Source of the DNA: Sulfurovum sp.
GTDB lineage: Bacteria > Campylobacterota > Campylobacteria > Campylobacterales > Sulfurovaceae
Assembly: GCA_002733215.1 (NCBI GenBank)
Contig: NVUY01000001.1
Location: forward strand, 1 to 47,135
Length of the DNA stretch: 47,135 nucleotides
Direction: 5' to 3'
The translations under genes and the position numbers were made by a program. The notes below the pieces were generated by a model. That model worked only from the letters and a program-made list of their open reading frames with translations, was not told where the DNA came from and ran no database searches. Below, in pieces: positions 32,931-42,985 of the stretch. Positions within the stretch are counted from its first letter, which is position 1; each line of letters begins with the position of its first letter.

Positions 32931-34114
32931 GACTGTTCTACCTCATTAACAACGGTTTTGAATTGCAAGAGTAAAGCCTCTTTCAATCCTTCATCCTCTA
33001 AGTTGTCTTGTTCAAGACGACGTTCAAATACGTCTAAGGGATTTAACTCATCTAAACTGATCACATTTAAAGATTTACGACTTAATGAAGCTTCTGTTTT
33101 ATCAATTTTTACGGCTAAAATGATCAGCCCTAACTCTTCTGATTTTTCTCTGATGCTTTGGTTAGCATAAAAAGGGTTGTCATCACTTAAGTGAACTTCA
33201 ATCCAAGTCTCTTTGTTCTCTATCTGTCCAAGTTCACTCAAAATCGAGTCTAAGTCCCCTCTAATGACTAAAAGCGGTCTGTACAGTGGTATATCTATTT
33301 CTCTTACACTCAAATCTTTATTGTCAAATTCAACGATATTAACGCGCTTTTTAGACGTAGATTCGCTAAAGCTTAAGGGAATAGGTGAACCACTGTACCG
33401 CACATGCTCTTCGCCAATTTTTTGATTGATATGAAGATGACCTAAAGCTACATAATCAAAATATTTTCCTAAAAAGTCACTTCCTATGTCTAAGGTTCCA
33501 CCGATATAGATATCTCTTTCTGACTCACTGCTACGACCACCTACAGTCGTGAGGTGTCCTGTTGCTATAAGAGGAATATCTTGGTCAGCACAAAGTTCTT
33601 TTGCCTCTGCATAAACTTTTATGTAATGCCCTTTTATACCCTGAGTTAAAGCCGACTCTTTATCATTCATGGTTTCCCCACTCATAGATTGACGAACCAC
33701 ATAGTCCCTTAAAAAAGGCACGGCACAGACCACAGCCTCAAGTCTGCCACCTTTATGGATCTCAATGACTTCATTCTCATTTTCATCTCCAGAAGTAATG
33801 ACATGAACATTAAGTGCTTTTAAGAGCTGTTTAGGTGCTTTTAGTGTTGCTATGGAGTCATGGTTACCTGCTATGATGATGACATGACTACAAGAAGATG
33901 TTGCTAGCTTTGTGAGAAAGTTATAGTAAAGTTCTAAAGCATAATTAGAAGGTGTTCCTGTATCAAAAACATCCCCAGCGACAATAAGCAAATCAATGTT
34001 TTCATGCTCTAAGATCTCTAAGAGCCATTTTAAAAAAGCGTGATGCTCCTCTTCACGGCTTTTACCCATAAACTTTTGCCCTAAGTGCCAATCTGAAGTG
34101 TGTAAAATTTTCAA
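32927..34114 (-). CDS. sbcD: exonuclease subunit SbcD (Mre11-like nuclease)
   Basis: Metallophosphoesterase-family nuclease partner of SbcC. Metal-binding motifs in order: HTSDWHLGQ, VAGDVFD, AGNHDS, ATGHLT and ALGHLH. The TTG at 34114 (395 aa) is chosen because AAAAGGA lies 6 nt upstream and the protein then begins directly before LKILHTSDWHLG; an upstream in-frame start would add 19 non-conserved residues. Confidence 0.95.
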   Translation of the reverse strand: MKILHTSDWHLGQKFMGKSREEEHHAFLKWLLEILEHENIDLLIVAGDVFDTGTPSNYALELYYNFLTKLATSSCSHVIIIAGNHDSIATLKAPKQLLKALNVHVITSGDENENEVIEIHKGGRLEAVVCAVPFLRDYVVRQSMSGETMNDKESALTQGIKGHYIKVYAEAKELCADQDIPLIATGHLTTVGGRSSESERDIYIGGTLDIGSDFLGKYFDYVALGHLHINQKIGEEHVRYSGSPIPLSFSESTSKKRVNIVEFDNKDLSVREIDIPLYRPLLVIRGDLDSILSELGQIENKETWIEVHLSDDNPFYANQSIREKSEELGLIILAVKIDKTEASLSRKSLNVISLDELNPLDVFERRLEQDNLEDEGLKEALLLQFKTVVNEVEQS

Positions 34115-34296
34115 TTTAAGTCCTTTTATCAGCGCCATGCTGTGACAGAAGTATAGATACCAAAAGTGCAATATACCATAATAAAATAGTAATGGTAAGA
34201 AGAAGGGTCAAAAAACAAGGGTCAAGTCTTCAATATTTAGCAGAAGAAAAAGCAGAGGTTCCGAGGCTCCATGATTAGCGTTGAAACTTTGCTTTA

Positions 34297-36516
34297 CTAC
34301 AACTCCACTACGGTAATACCCAGATTTCCGGGCATTCTATAAAACTTATATATTTTAGGATGGGTTTTGAGATACTCACCTACCAGTTTAGACAACACAC
34401 CTCCACCTGTTCCGTGAATGATCTGTACTTCACTGAGTCCATTGACCAGTGCATCGGAGAGGAATTTGTCTACAGTATCTATGGCTTCATCTGCATACAT
34501 TCCCAGTAACTTTACGGAGACTGCTCCTCCTGATCTTTCGACAGATACTCTGGCTTGTTTTGGCTTTGGCTTGACTTTGACCTGAGGCGTATCTCCCCTT
34601 CTTTTAAGCTGGGACAGAGGCACTCTCATCTTCAAGCCGTCGACAATGATGCTGGCATCTTTTCCACGCAGAGAGAGTAATTCACCTTTGTGCGAACGGT
34701 ATTTAACCTTATCTCCTTCTTTCAAAGGGGTTTCATCCACTGCTTTGATCTCTTTTTGTTTAAAATCTTTACGCTGGTGTGCGATATTCAGCAGACGTCT
34801 TCCTTCTGTGGACTCTTTTACTTTAAGTGCTTCACGCGCTTTTTTCGTGGCTGCATTATATCTGTTTTCAAGTGTGGCTATGGCTTTTCTATGATTTTCC
34901 TGAAGTTTTACCTCTTCTGTTTCAAGCTTAATTTTCTTACGCTCAACTGCTTTTAACTCTTCATCAATTTTTGCTATTTTCATACGCATTTCACGCTCTA
35001 AAGACGTTGACTTCTCGATGAGTTCATTAAGGTTGTCTTTGTCTTCCCCATAGACTTCTTTGGCTCTGTTCACGATGCTCACAGGTATCCCGTAGCGCTG
35101 GGCTGTTTCAAAAGCATAACTCTTCCCTATGCTTCCCTGCAAAAAAGTATAGGTAGGCATTCTTCGCTCTTCATCATAAAGTGCTGCGATAAGTTCCACC
35201 TCATCATCAGATGCCATAAGAGAAGCCAAACGCTTATGGTGGGTGGTAACGATGAAGGAAATGCCTTTTTTACGAAGCTCATCCAGCATCACACGAAAAA
35301 GACTTGCCGCTTCGTCAGAATCTGTTCCAAGTTCTATCTCATCCACCCCGACTATGGCATCTTCTTTAGAGAATAACTTTGCAAACTCCTGCATGCGTCC
35401 GGCAAAAGTAGAGATATCATTTTTGACTGATTGCGGGTCATCGATCACAGCCTCTATACTCTTATAGTGTCCCACTTCTGTTTTTGACACATCACATTTG
35501 AACGGCAGCAGATATTTACTCATATACACCGCAGAGAGCATCGACTTGAGTAACATCGTTTTACCCCCGGCATTCACTCCCGTGACCAGCATGATCTGCT
35601 TGGAGAAATCCATCGTGATCGGTACAGGGTTCTCTATGGCAGGGTGTGCAAAATCCTGTAATTTGATGCGCTTGTGCTTAGAGGGAAGCACAAACTCATA
35701 CTCTTTGGCTCTGGCAAAAGACACACGTGCCTGATAGTGGTCAAAACGGTCATACTCTTTGTTGATGAAGGCTAAAAAACGCTCCCATTTGAAAAAGACT
35801 GCCGAGATCTCTTTACAATACCTGTAGATCAACTCTTCCCTGTTACTCAGAAGTGCAGACTCTTTCTCTTTTAAATGGGAAATACTTTGGGGAATAATAT
35901 AAAAAAATCCTCCCGGAGACCGTGCAGCCACAGTTGCTTTGATGGCATTATTGAAACCTCCGCGTACCAGCAAAGTCTCCTCCCCACCGTTAAAGTGTAC
36001 CTGAGTGTCCACCAGATAATCCCTTAGTTTAGAAGAGTGCGCGAGTTTATACAATGTCTCTTTAATGTCAATCTTATTTTGTTTGATTGCACGTTCAAGT
36101 TTGAAAAGGTCCGGGTCGCGTTCAGGATTGATCTCTCCTTCTTCAGTGAAATAGCCTATGATCTCTTCGATCTCTTCGGGGATCTCTATCCCTTGTATCC
36201 AGGAAATGAGCGGTTCTGTAAAACCTACTGTATTCAGAGTATTGAAATACGAAAACATGCTCACAAAAGCATAAATTTCATCTAAGGCAAGTACTGCCTG
36301 TTTTTTGATGCGTGCCAATTCTCTGTCCAGATTTGGTACAGAAGCAGGTGCCGGGAATTGTACTTTGGAAAGTGCCTGTATGTAACGGTAATGCTGGTTG
36401 ATGTCACCCATCATCGCCACAGGTTTTTCCCTGGCTAAAAACTGTTTGAACTGATCGACATACCCATCCAGATCCAGTTTTTGAATAATGGATTTTTCAC
36501 TTCTATGTTCTTGCAC
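34297..36516 (-). CDS. mutS2: MutS2 (Smr-domain MutS homologue)
   Basis: 739-residue MutS-family ATPase without the mismatch-recognition domains. Core helices at 1-290; Walker A GVNAGGKT near 313-320; Walker B VGVDEIELGTD; a basic coiled coil at ~480-590; and a C-terminal Smr nuclease domain at ~664-739 with IIHGTGGG. MutS2 suppresses recombination and limits oxidative damage in Helicobacter, and rescues collided ribosomes in Bacillus. Starts 8 nt after frdB, so possibly cotranscribed with frd. Confidence 0.95.
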   Translation of the reverse strand: MQEHRSEKSIIQKLDLDGYVDQFKQFLAREKPVAMMGDINQHYRYIQALSKVQFPAPASVPNLDRELARIKKQAVLALDEIYAFVSMFSYFNTLNTVGFTEPLISWIQGIEIPEEIEEIIGYFTEEGEINPERDPDLFKLERAIKQNKIDIKETLYKLAHSSKLRDYLVDTQVHFNGGEETLLVRGGFNNAIKATVAARSPGGFFYIIPQSISHLKEKESALLSNREELIYRYCKEISAVFFKWERFLAFINKEYDRFDHYQARVSFARAKEYEFVLPSKHKRIKLQDFAHPAIENPVPITMDFSKQIMLVTGVNAGGKTMLLKSMLSAVYMSKYLLPFKCDVSKTEVGHYKSIEAVIDDPQSVKNDISTFAGRMQEFAKLFSKEDAIVGVDEIELGTDSDEAASLFRVMLDELRKKGISFIVTTHHKRLASLMASDDEVELIAALYDEERRMPTYTFLQGSIGKSYAFETAQRYGIPVSIVNRAKEVYGEDKDNLNELIEKSTSLEREMRMKIAKIDEELKAVERKKIKLETEEVKLQENHRKAIATLENRYNAATKKAREALKVKESTEGRRLLNIAHQRKDFKQKEIKAVDETPLKEGDKVKYRSHKGELLSLRGKDASIIVDGLKMRVPLSQLKRRGDTPQVKVKPKPKQARVSVERSGGAVSVKLLGMYADEAIDTVDKFLSDALVNGLSEVQIIHGTGGGVLSKLVGEYLKTHPKIYKFYRMPGNLGITVVEL

Positions 36517-36524
36517 CTAAACTC

Positions 36525-37280
36525 CTAGACCTTCACCATTTTACGTCTCATATAAGCGATCTTTGTCTGTAACGGCAGATCTTTGGGACAATGGTCTTCA
36601 CATCCCATAAGGCTCATACAGCCAAAGACACCATCGTCATCACCGATGAGTTCATAAAACTCTTCATCCGTTCTCTCATCATGCGGGTCAATGGAAAAAC
36701 GTGCCACTCTGTTAAGTCCTACCGCACCCACAAAGTCTTCTTTCATGACCTTGGTGGAACAGGCTGCTAAACAGATACCGCACTCAATACAACGATCCAG
36801 CTCAAATACTGCCTGAGCAACATCCGGTTCAACCGGTTTTTCTATGGCAGCGATATCTGTCACCTCTTTGGTATGGATCCAACTCTCCATTTTTTTACTC
36901 ATAGCGTTCATCCAGTTTCCTGTATCGACAGAAAGATCTTTAATGTGTTTGAAGGTAGGCAAAGGCAGGAGGGTGATCTTCCCATCTTCAAATTCAGAGG
37001 TACGTGTTTTGCACGCAAGTTTGGGTTTACCATTCACTACCATAGAACACGATCCGCAGATACCTGCACGGCAGACAAAGTCAAAACTGAGATTGTGATC
37101 CATGGTAGACCATATTTTAATAAGTGCGATGTAGAGGGTCATGCCCGGTGTCTCAACAAGTTTATAAGTCTGATACTCCGGTTTGGCGTCTTTATTCTGA
37201 GAATTGTATCGGAAGACAGTGATCTTGATCTCTCTGTAGCCTTCTTTATTTTCCTCTATTTGAGCACTTTTATTAATCAT
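36525..37280 (-). CDS. frdB: fumarate reductase iron-sulfur subunit
   Basis: Electron-transfer subunit (251 aa) on the cytosolic face. [2Fe-2S] ligands in [25 protein letters not shown] spacing (around 69-89), [4Fe-4S] in [11 protein letters not shown], [3Fe-4S] in [12 protein letters not shown]. Close in length to Wolinella FrdB. AGGAG precedes the ATG, which overlaps the frdA end. Confidence 0.96.
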   Translation of the reverse strand: MINKSAQIEENKEGYREIKITVFRYNSQNKDAKPEYQTYKLVETPGMTLYIALIKIWSTMDHNLSFDFVCRAGICGSCSMVVNGKPKLACKTRTSEFEDGKITLLPLPTFKHIKDLSVDTGNWMNAMSKKMESWIHTKEVTDIAAIEKPVEPDVAQAVFELDRCIECGICLAACSTKVMKEDFVGAVGLNRVARFSIDPHDERTDEEFYELIGDDDGVFGCMSLMGCEDHCPKDLPLQTKIAYMRRKMVKV

Positions 37281-39258
37281 ATCCCACTCCTACTCTCTCA
37301 TTTTTTCTTTTATACTCTTGTTGCAGATCAAAAGGCATGACAGCTTCCTGGACAGAAAAACGGTCTACAGATCCCAAACTCTCTTTGATCTTCGCTATCT
37401 CTTCTTCTCTTTTTTCAGAAAGCGGATTCAGGATGATCGCACCTTTTTTACCATACCCTCTAAAAGCAGGAGGCATTTCCATCTTCGAAATATCGATCTC
37501 TTCATAAGAGAGGGTCGGCATCGTGTCATTTGGATTTGTCCAGGTGGCTATGGTTCTTTTCAACCAGTTTTCATCATCTCTCTTGCTAAAGTCTTCCCGA
37601 AAATGTGCTCCTCGGCTCTCTGTTCTTTCCAGTGCCCCTTTTGCTGCACATAATGCCAGTTTAAGCATTTTTGTCACACGGTATGCTTCATTCAGTTCAG
37701 GGTTGCTGCAGAGTGATTTATCTGTCACTGTGATCTCTTTGAGCATCTTAAACAGATCTTCAAGCTCATTCACTGCGTCGGTCAGATCTTTACCGTTACG
37801 GAAAACACCCACTTTTTCCTGCATGATGGTACGCATTCTGTCTTTGATATCAAAAATATTTATACCACCGTCATAAGAGAGTATCTCTTCCAAATAATGC
37901 TTTTGTGCTTCAAGAAATCTTTGGATCGTGAAAGTATTGGTAGTGAGGTGTGTCTCTGAACAATAATTTGCAAAATACTCTCCAACGATCATGCCTGCGA
38001 CCACGGCTTCACTCACAGAATTTCCTCCCAGTCTATTAAATCCGTGCAAGTCCCAACAGGATGCTTCCCCTGAACAGAAAAGCCCTTTCATTGCCGGACT
38101 TTCTCCATTTGGTTTCACACGGATACCGCCCATAGAATAGTGCTGCATAGGCAAGACAGGCATCCAGCCTTTTTCACCTTCATCCGCAGGATCTATGCCG
38201 TTAAAGGTCTTCGAGATGTCCTGGACATCATGCAGGTTCTTTTCAATATGTTCCCGTCCCAAAATAGAAATATCAAGCCAAAGGTGATCACCATACGGTG
38301 ACGGTACCCCTTTTCCTTTACGGATATGCTCGATCATTCTACGACTTACCACATCACGCGAGGCAAGCTCTTTTTTCTCCGGTTCATAGTCCGGCATGAA
38401 TCTATGCCCGTCTTTGTCACGAAGCACACCGCCATCACCGCGACACCCTTCTGTCAGCAAAATACCTGAAGGTACGATCGGTGTAGGGTGGAACTGTACC
38501 GCTTCCATATTACCCAGTGTGACGATACCCGTTTCCAGTGCGATCGCGATACCGATACCTTTACAAATGATCGCATTGGTGGACTGTTTGTAGATACGTC
38601 CATACCCTCCTGTAGCGAGCATCGTACCCCTCGCCACATAGGCGATAAGCTCACCGCTGATCAGGTCTCTTGCCACCACACCGCCACAAATACCATTTTC
38701 GTGGATGATCGAGATCGCCTCTTTTTTATCATGGATCTCTACATCAAGTCTTAACGCTTCGTTGGCAACGGCATAAAGCATGCTATGTCCTGTCGCATCA
38801 GAAGTGTAACAGGTACGCCATTTTTTGGTGCCGCCAAAATCTCTGGCATTAATGAGACCATGTGCTGCCTCTTTCTCCACGATCGTCTCTTTCTCCCCAT
38901 TGATGATCACTTCTCTTGGACCTTTGCCGATACGGTTCCAAGGCACACCCCAGGCTGCAAGTTCACGGATTGCTTTAGGCGCAGTGGTCACGAACATACG
39001 CGCAACATCCTGGTCACATCCCCAGTCGCTCCCTTTTACCGTGTCGGAAAAGTGTACATCTTCATTATCACCCTCACCTTTGACACTGTTTCCCAAACTT
39101 GCCTGCATGCCCCCCTGCGCTGCTGCTGAGTGTGAACGTTTTACGGGAACCATAGAGATCACGATCGTATCAAGACCTTTTTCTCTTGCTGCGATCGCAG
39201 ATCTTAAACCGGCTAAACCACCTCCTACAATGAGAGCATCTGTATATATTATTTTCAT
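37273..39258 (-). CDS. frdA: fumarate reductase flavoprotein subunit
   Basis: Catalytic FAD subunit (661 aa) interconverting fumarate and succinate. N-terminal [11 protein letters not shown] nucleotide-binding motif; [13 protein letters not shown] with the His that binds FAD covalently; and active-site segments [21 protein letters not shown] and [15 protein letters not shown]. In Campylobacterota it serves anaerobic respiration and the reductive TCA cycle. Overlaps the frdC stop by 4 nt. Confidence 0.97.
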   Translation of the reverse strand: MKIIYTDALIVGGGLAGLRSAIAAREKGLDTIVISMVPVKRSHSAAAQGGMQASLGNSVKGEGDNEDVHFSDTVKGSDWGCDQDVARMFVTTAPKAIRELAAWGVPWNRIGKGPREVIINGEKETIVEKEAAHGLINARDFGGTKKWRTCYTSDATGHSMLYAVANEALRLDVEIHDKKEAISIIHENGICGGVVARDLISGELIAYVARGTMLATGGYGRIYKQSTNAIICKGIGIAIALETGIVTLGNMEAVQFHPTPIVPSGILLTEGCRGDGGVLRDKDGHRFMPDYEPEKKELASRDVVSRRMIEHIRKGKGVPSPYGDHLWLDISILGREHIEKNLHDVQDISKTFNGIDPADEGEKGWMPVLPMQHYSMGGIRVKPNGESPAMKGLFCSGEASCWDLHGFNRLGGNSVSEAVVAGMIVGEYFANYCSETHLTTNTFTIQRFLEAQKHYLEEILSYDGGINIFDIKDRMRTIMQEKVGVFRNGKDLTDAVNELEDLFKMLKEITVTDKSLCSNPELNEAYRVTKMLKLALCAAKGALERTESRGAHFREDFSKRDDENWLKRTIATWTNPNDTMPTLSYEEIDISKMEMPPAFRGYGKKGAIILNPLSEKREEEIAKIKESLGSVDRFSVQEAVMPFDLQQEYKRKNERVGVGYD

Positions 39259-40016
39259 GTGTGACTCTCCGAAATATATCTGCTGCCATAATCATCTTGA
39301 TGGTCATATCCTATTTTCATATATACTGCAAGTGAGGCCAAGCCGAGTAGCAGATAAATAACAATAAGCGTTTTAATGGCCAGCTTCGATCGTTTGCGGT
39401 TTTTACGCGGATCTTTCCCGTCAAACCATCCCCACTTAATGATCAACCTGTATATACCTACCCAGGAATGCAGTACCACTGCGATCAACAACAACAGATA
39501 CATCGGCCACATCCAATCTGAGTATATTCTGTCTGAAGAAGCGTAGGGTCCTATTTTCCCCGGTTCTGTCATCATCATATAGAGATGAATGGAGCCAAGG
39601 AAGAACATGACAAACCCTGTTGTGATCTGAATGAACCACAAGTTGGTATCATCGTGCTTCAAAAGTTTACTGTGCGCACGGTAGCGCTGATATTCTTTAT
39701 AGGAGTCCGGAAACTTACGCATGGCAAGAAAAGCGTGAAAAATAAACATAGAAAAGATCACAAAGGCCAAAGCAGTAATGATCAAAGGTTCTCCCCCTTC
39801 GATAAAGGGTTCACCTTCAAACATTTTGGTCAGTTTATACATGGCTTCTTTCCCAAATAAGATCGAAGATTCAAATAAAATGTGAAATGTAATAAAAATT
39901 GCCAGGAACAAACCTGTAACACTCTGCAATAAGTCTAATCTTGCAGGTATTTTACTTTTTTTTCCTAATCTGCCTTTACCTGTTAACAATTCAACCGTAC
40001 TATCTTTTTGAGACAT
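39255..40016 (-). CDS. frdC: fumarate reductase cytochrome b subunit
   Basis: Dihaem membrane anchor oxidising menaquinol (253 aa; Wolinella FrdC is about the same). Five membrane helices with candidate haem His in [26 protein letters not shown] and VLHSWVGIY. First gene of frdCAB, the Wolinella order. Confidence 0.95.
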   Translation of the reverse strand: MSQKDSTVELLTGKGRLGKKSKIPARLDLLQSVTGLFLAIFITFHILFESSILFGKEAMYKLTKMFEGEPFIEGGEPLIITALAFVIFSMFIFHAFLAMRKFPDSYKEYQRYRAHSKLLKHDDTNLWFIQITTGFVMFFLGSIHLYMMMTEPGKIGPYASSDRIYSDWMWPMYLLLLIAVVLHSWVGIYRLIIKWGWFDGKDPRKNRKRSKLAIKTLIVIYLLLGLASLAVYMKIGYDHQDDYGSRYISESHT

Positions 40017-40028
40017 TATTATCCTTTA

Positions 40029-40060
40029 GCTTGAATGCTTGAATGCTTGAATGCTTGAAT
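40029..40060. repeat. four tandem copies of GCTTGAAT in the frd leader
   Basis: Perfect 8-bp repeats. The frd -10 (40059-40064, TATAAT on the minus strand) abuts the array, so the array lies at the transcription start and in the 5' leader, ending 12 nt before the frdC ATG. Slippage would alter the leader length. Confidence 0.9.
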
Positions 40061-40064
40061 TATA
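40059..40064 (-). promoter_or_regulatory. -10 box of frdCAB
   Basis: Perfect TATAAT, start predicted near 40052. No FNR-type dyad was found upstream. Confidence 0.5.
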
Positions 40065-40168
40065 ACTAAAATATAATTTTAAATTCTCAAAAAGAAGTAA
40101 AATTGAGATAAACAATTTTTTTTCTGATTTTTTACAGAGAGTAAGCACCCTTTTACTCTTTAATTTGA

Positions 40169-40174
40169 TATAAT
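40169..40174 (+). promoter_or_regulatory. -10 box of adk
   Basis: TATAAT inside TTGATATAATTA, about 31 nt before the ATG; divergent from the frd promoter. Confidence 0.5.
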
Positions 40175-40204
40175 TAGAGATGTCCATATATTTAAGGAGT
40201 AGTA

Positions 40205-40777
40205 ATGCCAAAAAAACTAATTTTACTTATCGGAGCACCGGGATCCGGAAAATCAACAGATGCCAAGCTGATCGCAGAAAAACATACTGGTAAAGTTACC
40301 AGTTATTCAACAGGAGATCTGATCAAAGACGAGATCAGGAAGGAAACAGGCATTGGGAACATTGCAAAAAGTTTTTTTGAAAAAGGCGATCTTGTACCTA
40401 CACAAGTCATCGTTGAATTGATCGTAGATGCAGTGAAAAAAGCACCTACCGAAGTAGTAATACTTGACGGTTTCCCGGGGAAAGAGAAGCAGCTGCAGTA
40501 TTTTTGTGATTATATCTTTAAAAATGACAAAATAAGCATACTGTCTGTACTTGAGATCAAAGTAAATGATGACTTGGCAAAAGAGCGCTGGCTTGCTTCA
40601 GGAAAAAGTGAAGAGATCTTTGAACACGAAATGAGATCGTATAAAGGGTCATTGGCTGAGATCGAAGCACATTATAACGATAAACATACTTTAACTGTGA
40701 TCGATGGAGAGAGAGATCTTGATGTTGTCATTGCAGATATCGATACCTATATTGAAAGTATCTGTACAAGTATCTAA
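40205..40777 (+). CDS. adk: adenylate kinase
   Basis: Cytosolic nucleotide kinase (190 aa) balancing ATP, ADP and AMP. P-loop GAPGSGKST at 9-17, AMP-binding YSTGDLIKDEIRKETG, and LDGFPGKEKQL. It has the short lid of the non-zinc form. AAGGAG precedes the ATG; a terminator follows. The monophosphate specificity is by family inference. Confidence 0.93.
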   Translation: MPKKLILLIGAPGSGKSTDAKLIAEKHTGKVTSYSTGDLIKDEIRKETGIGNIAKSFFEKGDLVPTQVIVELIVDAVKKAPTEVVILDGFPGKEKQLQYFCDYIFKNDKISILSVLEIKVNDDLAKERWLASGKSEEIFEHEMRSYKGSLAEIEAHYNDKHTLTVIDGERDLDVVIADIDTYIESICTSI

Positions 40778-40782
40778 TGTTA

Positions 40783-40810
40783 AGGAGAGAAAGCACTCTC
40801 TCCTCAATTT
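40783..40810 (+). terminator. rho-independent terminator after adk
   Basis: AGGAGAG (40783-40789) pairs with CTCTCCT (40798-40804), then CAATTTTT. It ends next to the stop of the convergent murC gene. Confidence 0.7.
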
Positions 40811-42133
40811 TTACACTTCACCACGTATCTGATAAGTGATATCTCCCGCACCAAATGCCGTGACAAGCCCCTCAGAGTATTCTCGTATAACATGTCCGTC
40901 TTTAGACACTTTGACTAGACCATCTTCTTTGGTGACAGAGTCTGCCATAAGCAGTTTATAACGTGAAAATGCCCCTTTAAGGTCAATATCCACTTCAAGT
41001 TCTCCTGCCGCCCAGATAGGAAGGATCACAAGTTCATCCACCCCGTCAAAACACTCTACAAACGCCTGAAGATTATCCATCGTACGGCTGTATTTATGTG
41101 GCTGCCAGATCACATTGAGTTTAGAAAAAGCACGTAGTTCTTTATAGATCTGCAGAGATTCCATCGTCACTTTTATCTCTGTGGGATGGTGCCCATAATC
41201 ATCTATCACGACACACTCTTCCTGATTTTGAACGATATCAAAACGCTTTTTGATCCCTTTATAGTTCAAAAGATTTTGACGAATATCTTCAAGTTCCTCA
41301 CCCAGTTCCAATGCAGAAAATATCGCCAAAGCAGCATCCAGTGCGATGTGATTACCAAAACCAAATACTTCAAATGAACCCAGATCCAAAAGGTCAAACC
41401 TGGTATGCGGTTCACCCTCAACCAGGACAAATGTTATGTTTGTAATGTCTTTTGAAGGGTAGAGTTTAATACTGTCCATTTCCAAAGAAGCGAGAAATTC
41501 ATCTTCCGCGTTAATGACACGTACTTTTGCCAAAGACAAAAAGTTTCTATAAGCATTGTAAAAACGTTCTTCATCATACTCATAATACTCCATATGCTCA
41601 GGCTCAACATTCGTTACAATGGCAAGAGTTGGATTGGAATTTAAAAAGCTCTCATCACTTTCATCTGCTTCAAAAACCACTTTGTTGTTAGGATAATTAC
41701 GAACATTGGAACCAAACTCTTTAGAGATAGCACCAATGAGTGCATTGGTTTCAGGAAGTATGGAAGAGAGCATCGCGGAAGTTGTACTCTTCCCATGTGC
41801 ACCACCCACCGCATAAACTTCTTTGTCACCTAAAATACTTTTTAAAGACTCTTTACGTGAAAGCAGCTCAATACCCAACTCCTGTGCTTTTTGGTATTCA
41901 GGGTTATTAGGACGGACCGCTGCAGAGTAGATGACCCTGTCAACACCCTCTACCGCATCTTCATGGTGAGGGATAGTGATCTTGCCATCAAAATTTGTTG
42001 CCAGGTCATTGGTGATCTCTGTCTGTTTGATGTCTGAACCGGATATCTTATGCCCGTCATTCACTAGAAATTTTGCCAAGGCAGAAAGTCCGATGCCCCC
42101 GATGCCTATAAAATGTATTTTACGAGTCGTCAT
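40811..42133 (-). CDS. murC: UDP-N-acetylmuramate--L-alanine ligase
   Basis: Adds L-Ala to UDP-MurNAc in peptidoglycan precursor synthesis (440 aa). N-terminal UDP-binding GIGGIGLSALAKFL, ATP-binding GAHGKSTTSAM (family GTHGKTTT), EADESDESFL, and the C-terminal domain with WQPHKYSRT and FGAGDITYQI. The P-loop has Ala and Ser at the Thr positions of the usual motif, as also seen in some Campylobacterota. AGGGAG lies near the ATG. Confidence 0.95.
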   Translation of the reverse strand: MTTRKIHFIGIGGIGLSALAKFLVNDGHKISGSDIKQTEITNDLATNFDGKITIPHHEDAVEGVDRVIYSAAVRPNNPEYQKAQELGIELLSRKESLKSILGDKEVYAVGGAHGKSTTSAMLSSILPETNALIGAISKEFGSNVRNYPNNKVVFEADESDESFLNSNPTLAIVTNVEPEHMEYYEYDEERFYNAYRNFLSLAKVRVINAEDEFLASLEMDSIKLYPSKDITNITFVLVEGEPHTRFDLLDLGSFEVFGFGNHIALDAALAIFSALELGEELEDIRQNLLNYKGIKKRFDIVQNQEECVVIDDYGHHPTEIKVTMESLQIYKELRAFSKLNVIWQPHKYSRTMDNLQAFVECFDGVDELVILPIWAAGELEVDIDLKGAFSRYKLLMADSVTKEDGLVKVSKDGHVIREYSEGLVTAFGAGDITYQIRGEV

Positions 42134-42189
42134 TTAGTGACTCCCTTGCACTGAATTTTAATTCTTGTCATATTTTTCTCCAAATCACT

Positions 42190-42325
42190 CTCGTTCCCAT
42201 GCTTTGCGTGGGAATGTGCCCCGCAGGAAATGCCCTTGGGGTACATGCAAGAGTTTTATAGTTTAGTTAAAATTTTTTCTGCGTATAGAGTTACATATGC
42301 ATTCCCACGTACAACGTGGGAACGA
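42190..42325. repeat. inverted pair of dispersed TTCCCACG...CGTGGGAA repeats
   Basis: Copy A at 42190-42216 and copy B at 42299-42325 are inverted copies of one ~26-bp palindromic repeat; B has a perfect 9-bp stem (TTCCCACGT-ACA-ACGTGGGAA). About 80 bp separates them. The repeat type is widespread in Gram-negative genomes. It lies between murC and the gene upstream. Confidence 0.75.
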
Positions 42326-42337
42326 GTCAATTTTGAT

Positions 42338-42934
42338 TTACTTTGACTCGTCCAACACGCGTAACTCTTCTTTACCCTCTTTAACCTGCTTGGCGAACAT
42401 ATTCAGTAAAATATCGGTCGGTTGGGTAAAAGTTTGGATGAAAAAGGCAAGCGGATCATTCTCATCTACGCTACTGACATCCACAAGGTTTTCAATGAAG
42501 TCTTCAAAACTGTGTCCGGCCATGACTGCTGCGGCATGTACCATCATCGCATCTTTCAGGTCATCATGCGCCACCGTATAGTTCAAGACAAGAAAGATCT
42601 CTTTGGCACCTTTTTTGTCATTTTCACTGTAACGTTGAATAGCGTGCTCATAGATCGCCCTTGCCGTTGCTATATCTTCTGTGTCCTGCATATCAAATGA
42701 TTTAGAGCTGGTCAGATTTTCTGCCAGTCTGTCAAAAGCCGCATTGACGATGAAAGTAAATATCTCATTGATTTCATCTTCAGGTGCTTCGATGATGAGC
42801 TGTGCATCTAAAAGCTGGTATCCTTTGGCTATACTTTGCTCCTCTTTACACTCTTCTTCAAGTCTTCTGATATTGGCTAAAAACTCTGGATCTTTTTTTA
42901 ACTCTTCTACGTGTATTTCCGGTGTTTGTTCCAT
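42338..42934 (-). CDS. conserved acidic protein of unknown function
   Basis: 198 residues, acidic, predicted mostly helical, no signal or membrane segment. Helical repeats with spaced Ala (ATARAIYEHAIQRYSENDKKGA) recall TPR-like folds. Not recognised. Upstream of murC on the same strand but separated from it by a dispersed repeat pair. The start is a single good ATG behind AAGGAAA. Confidence 0.75.
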   Translation of the reverse strand: MEQTPEIHVEELKKDPEFLANIRRLEEECKEEQSIAKGYQLLDAQLIIEAPEDEINEIFTFIVNAAFDRLAENLTSSKSFDMQDTEDIATARAIYEHAIQRYSENDKKGAKEIFLVLNYTVAHDDLKDAMMVHAAAVMAGHSFEDFIENLVDVSSVDENDPLAFFIQTFTQPTDILLNMFAKQVKEGKEELRVLDESK

Positions 42935-42965
42935 TGTTTTCCTTTTTTATCTATCGTGTGGTGCG

Positions 42966-42985
42966 ATGGCAATCGCCCCCTACGG
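42966..42985. repeat. dispersed GTAGGGGCGATTGCC palindromic repeat, copy 2 (inverse)
   Basis: ATGGCAATCGCCCCCTACGG matches the reverse of copy 1 (26464-26490) apart from one extra C. It ends immediately before the stop codon of the dapC-like gene. Confidence 0.6.

Noticed and set aside
40811..42133. MurC P-loop GAHGKST as a broken ATP site
   Set aside because: The catalytic Lys and overall motif are kept, and Ala/Ser at these positions is tolerated; the rest of the enzyme is intact.
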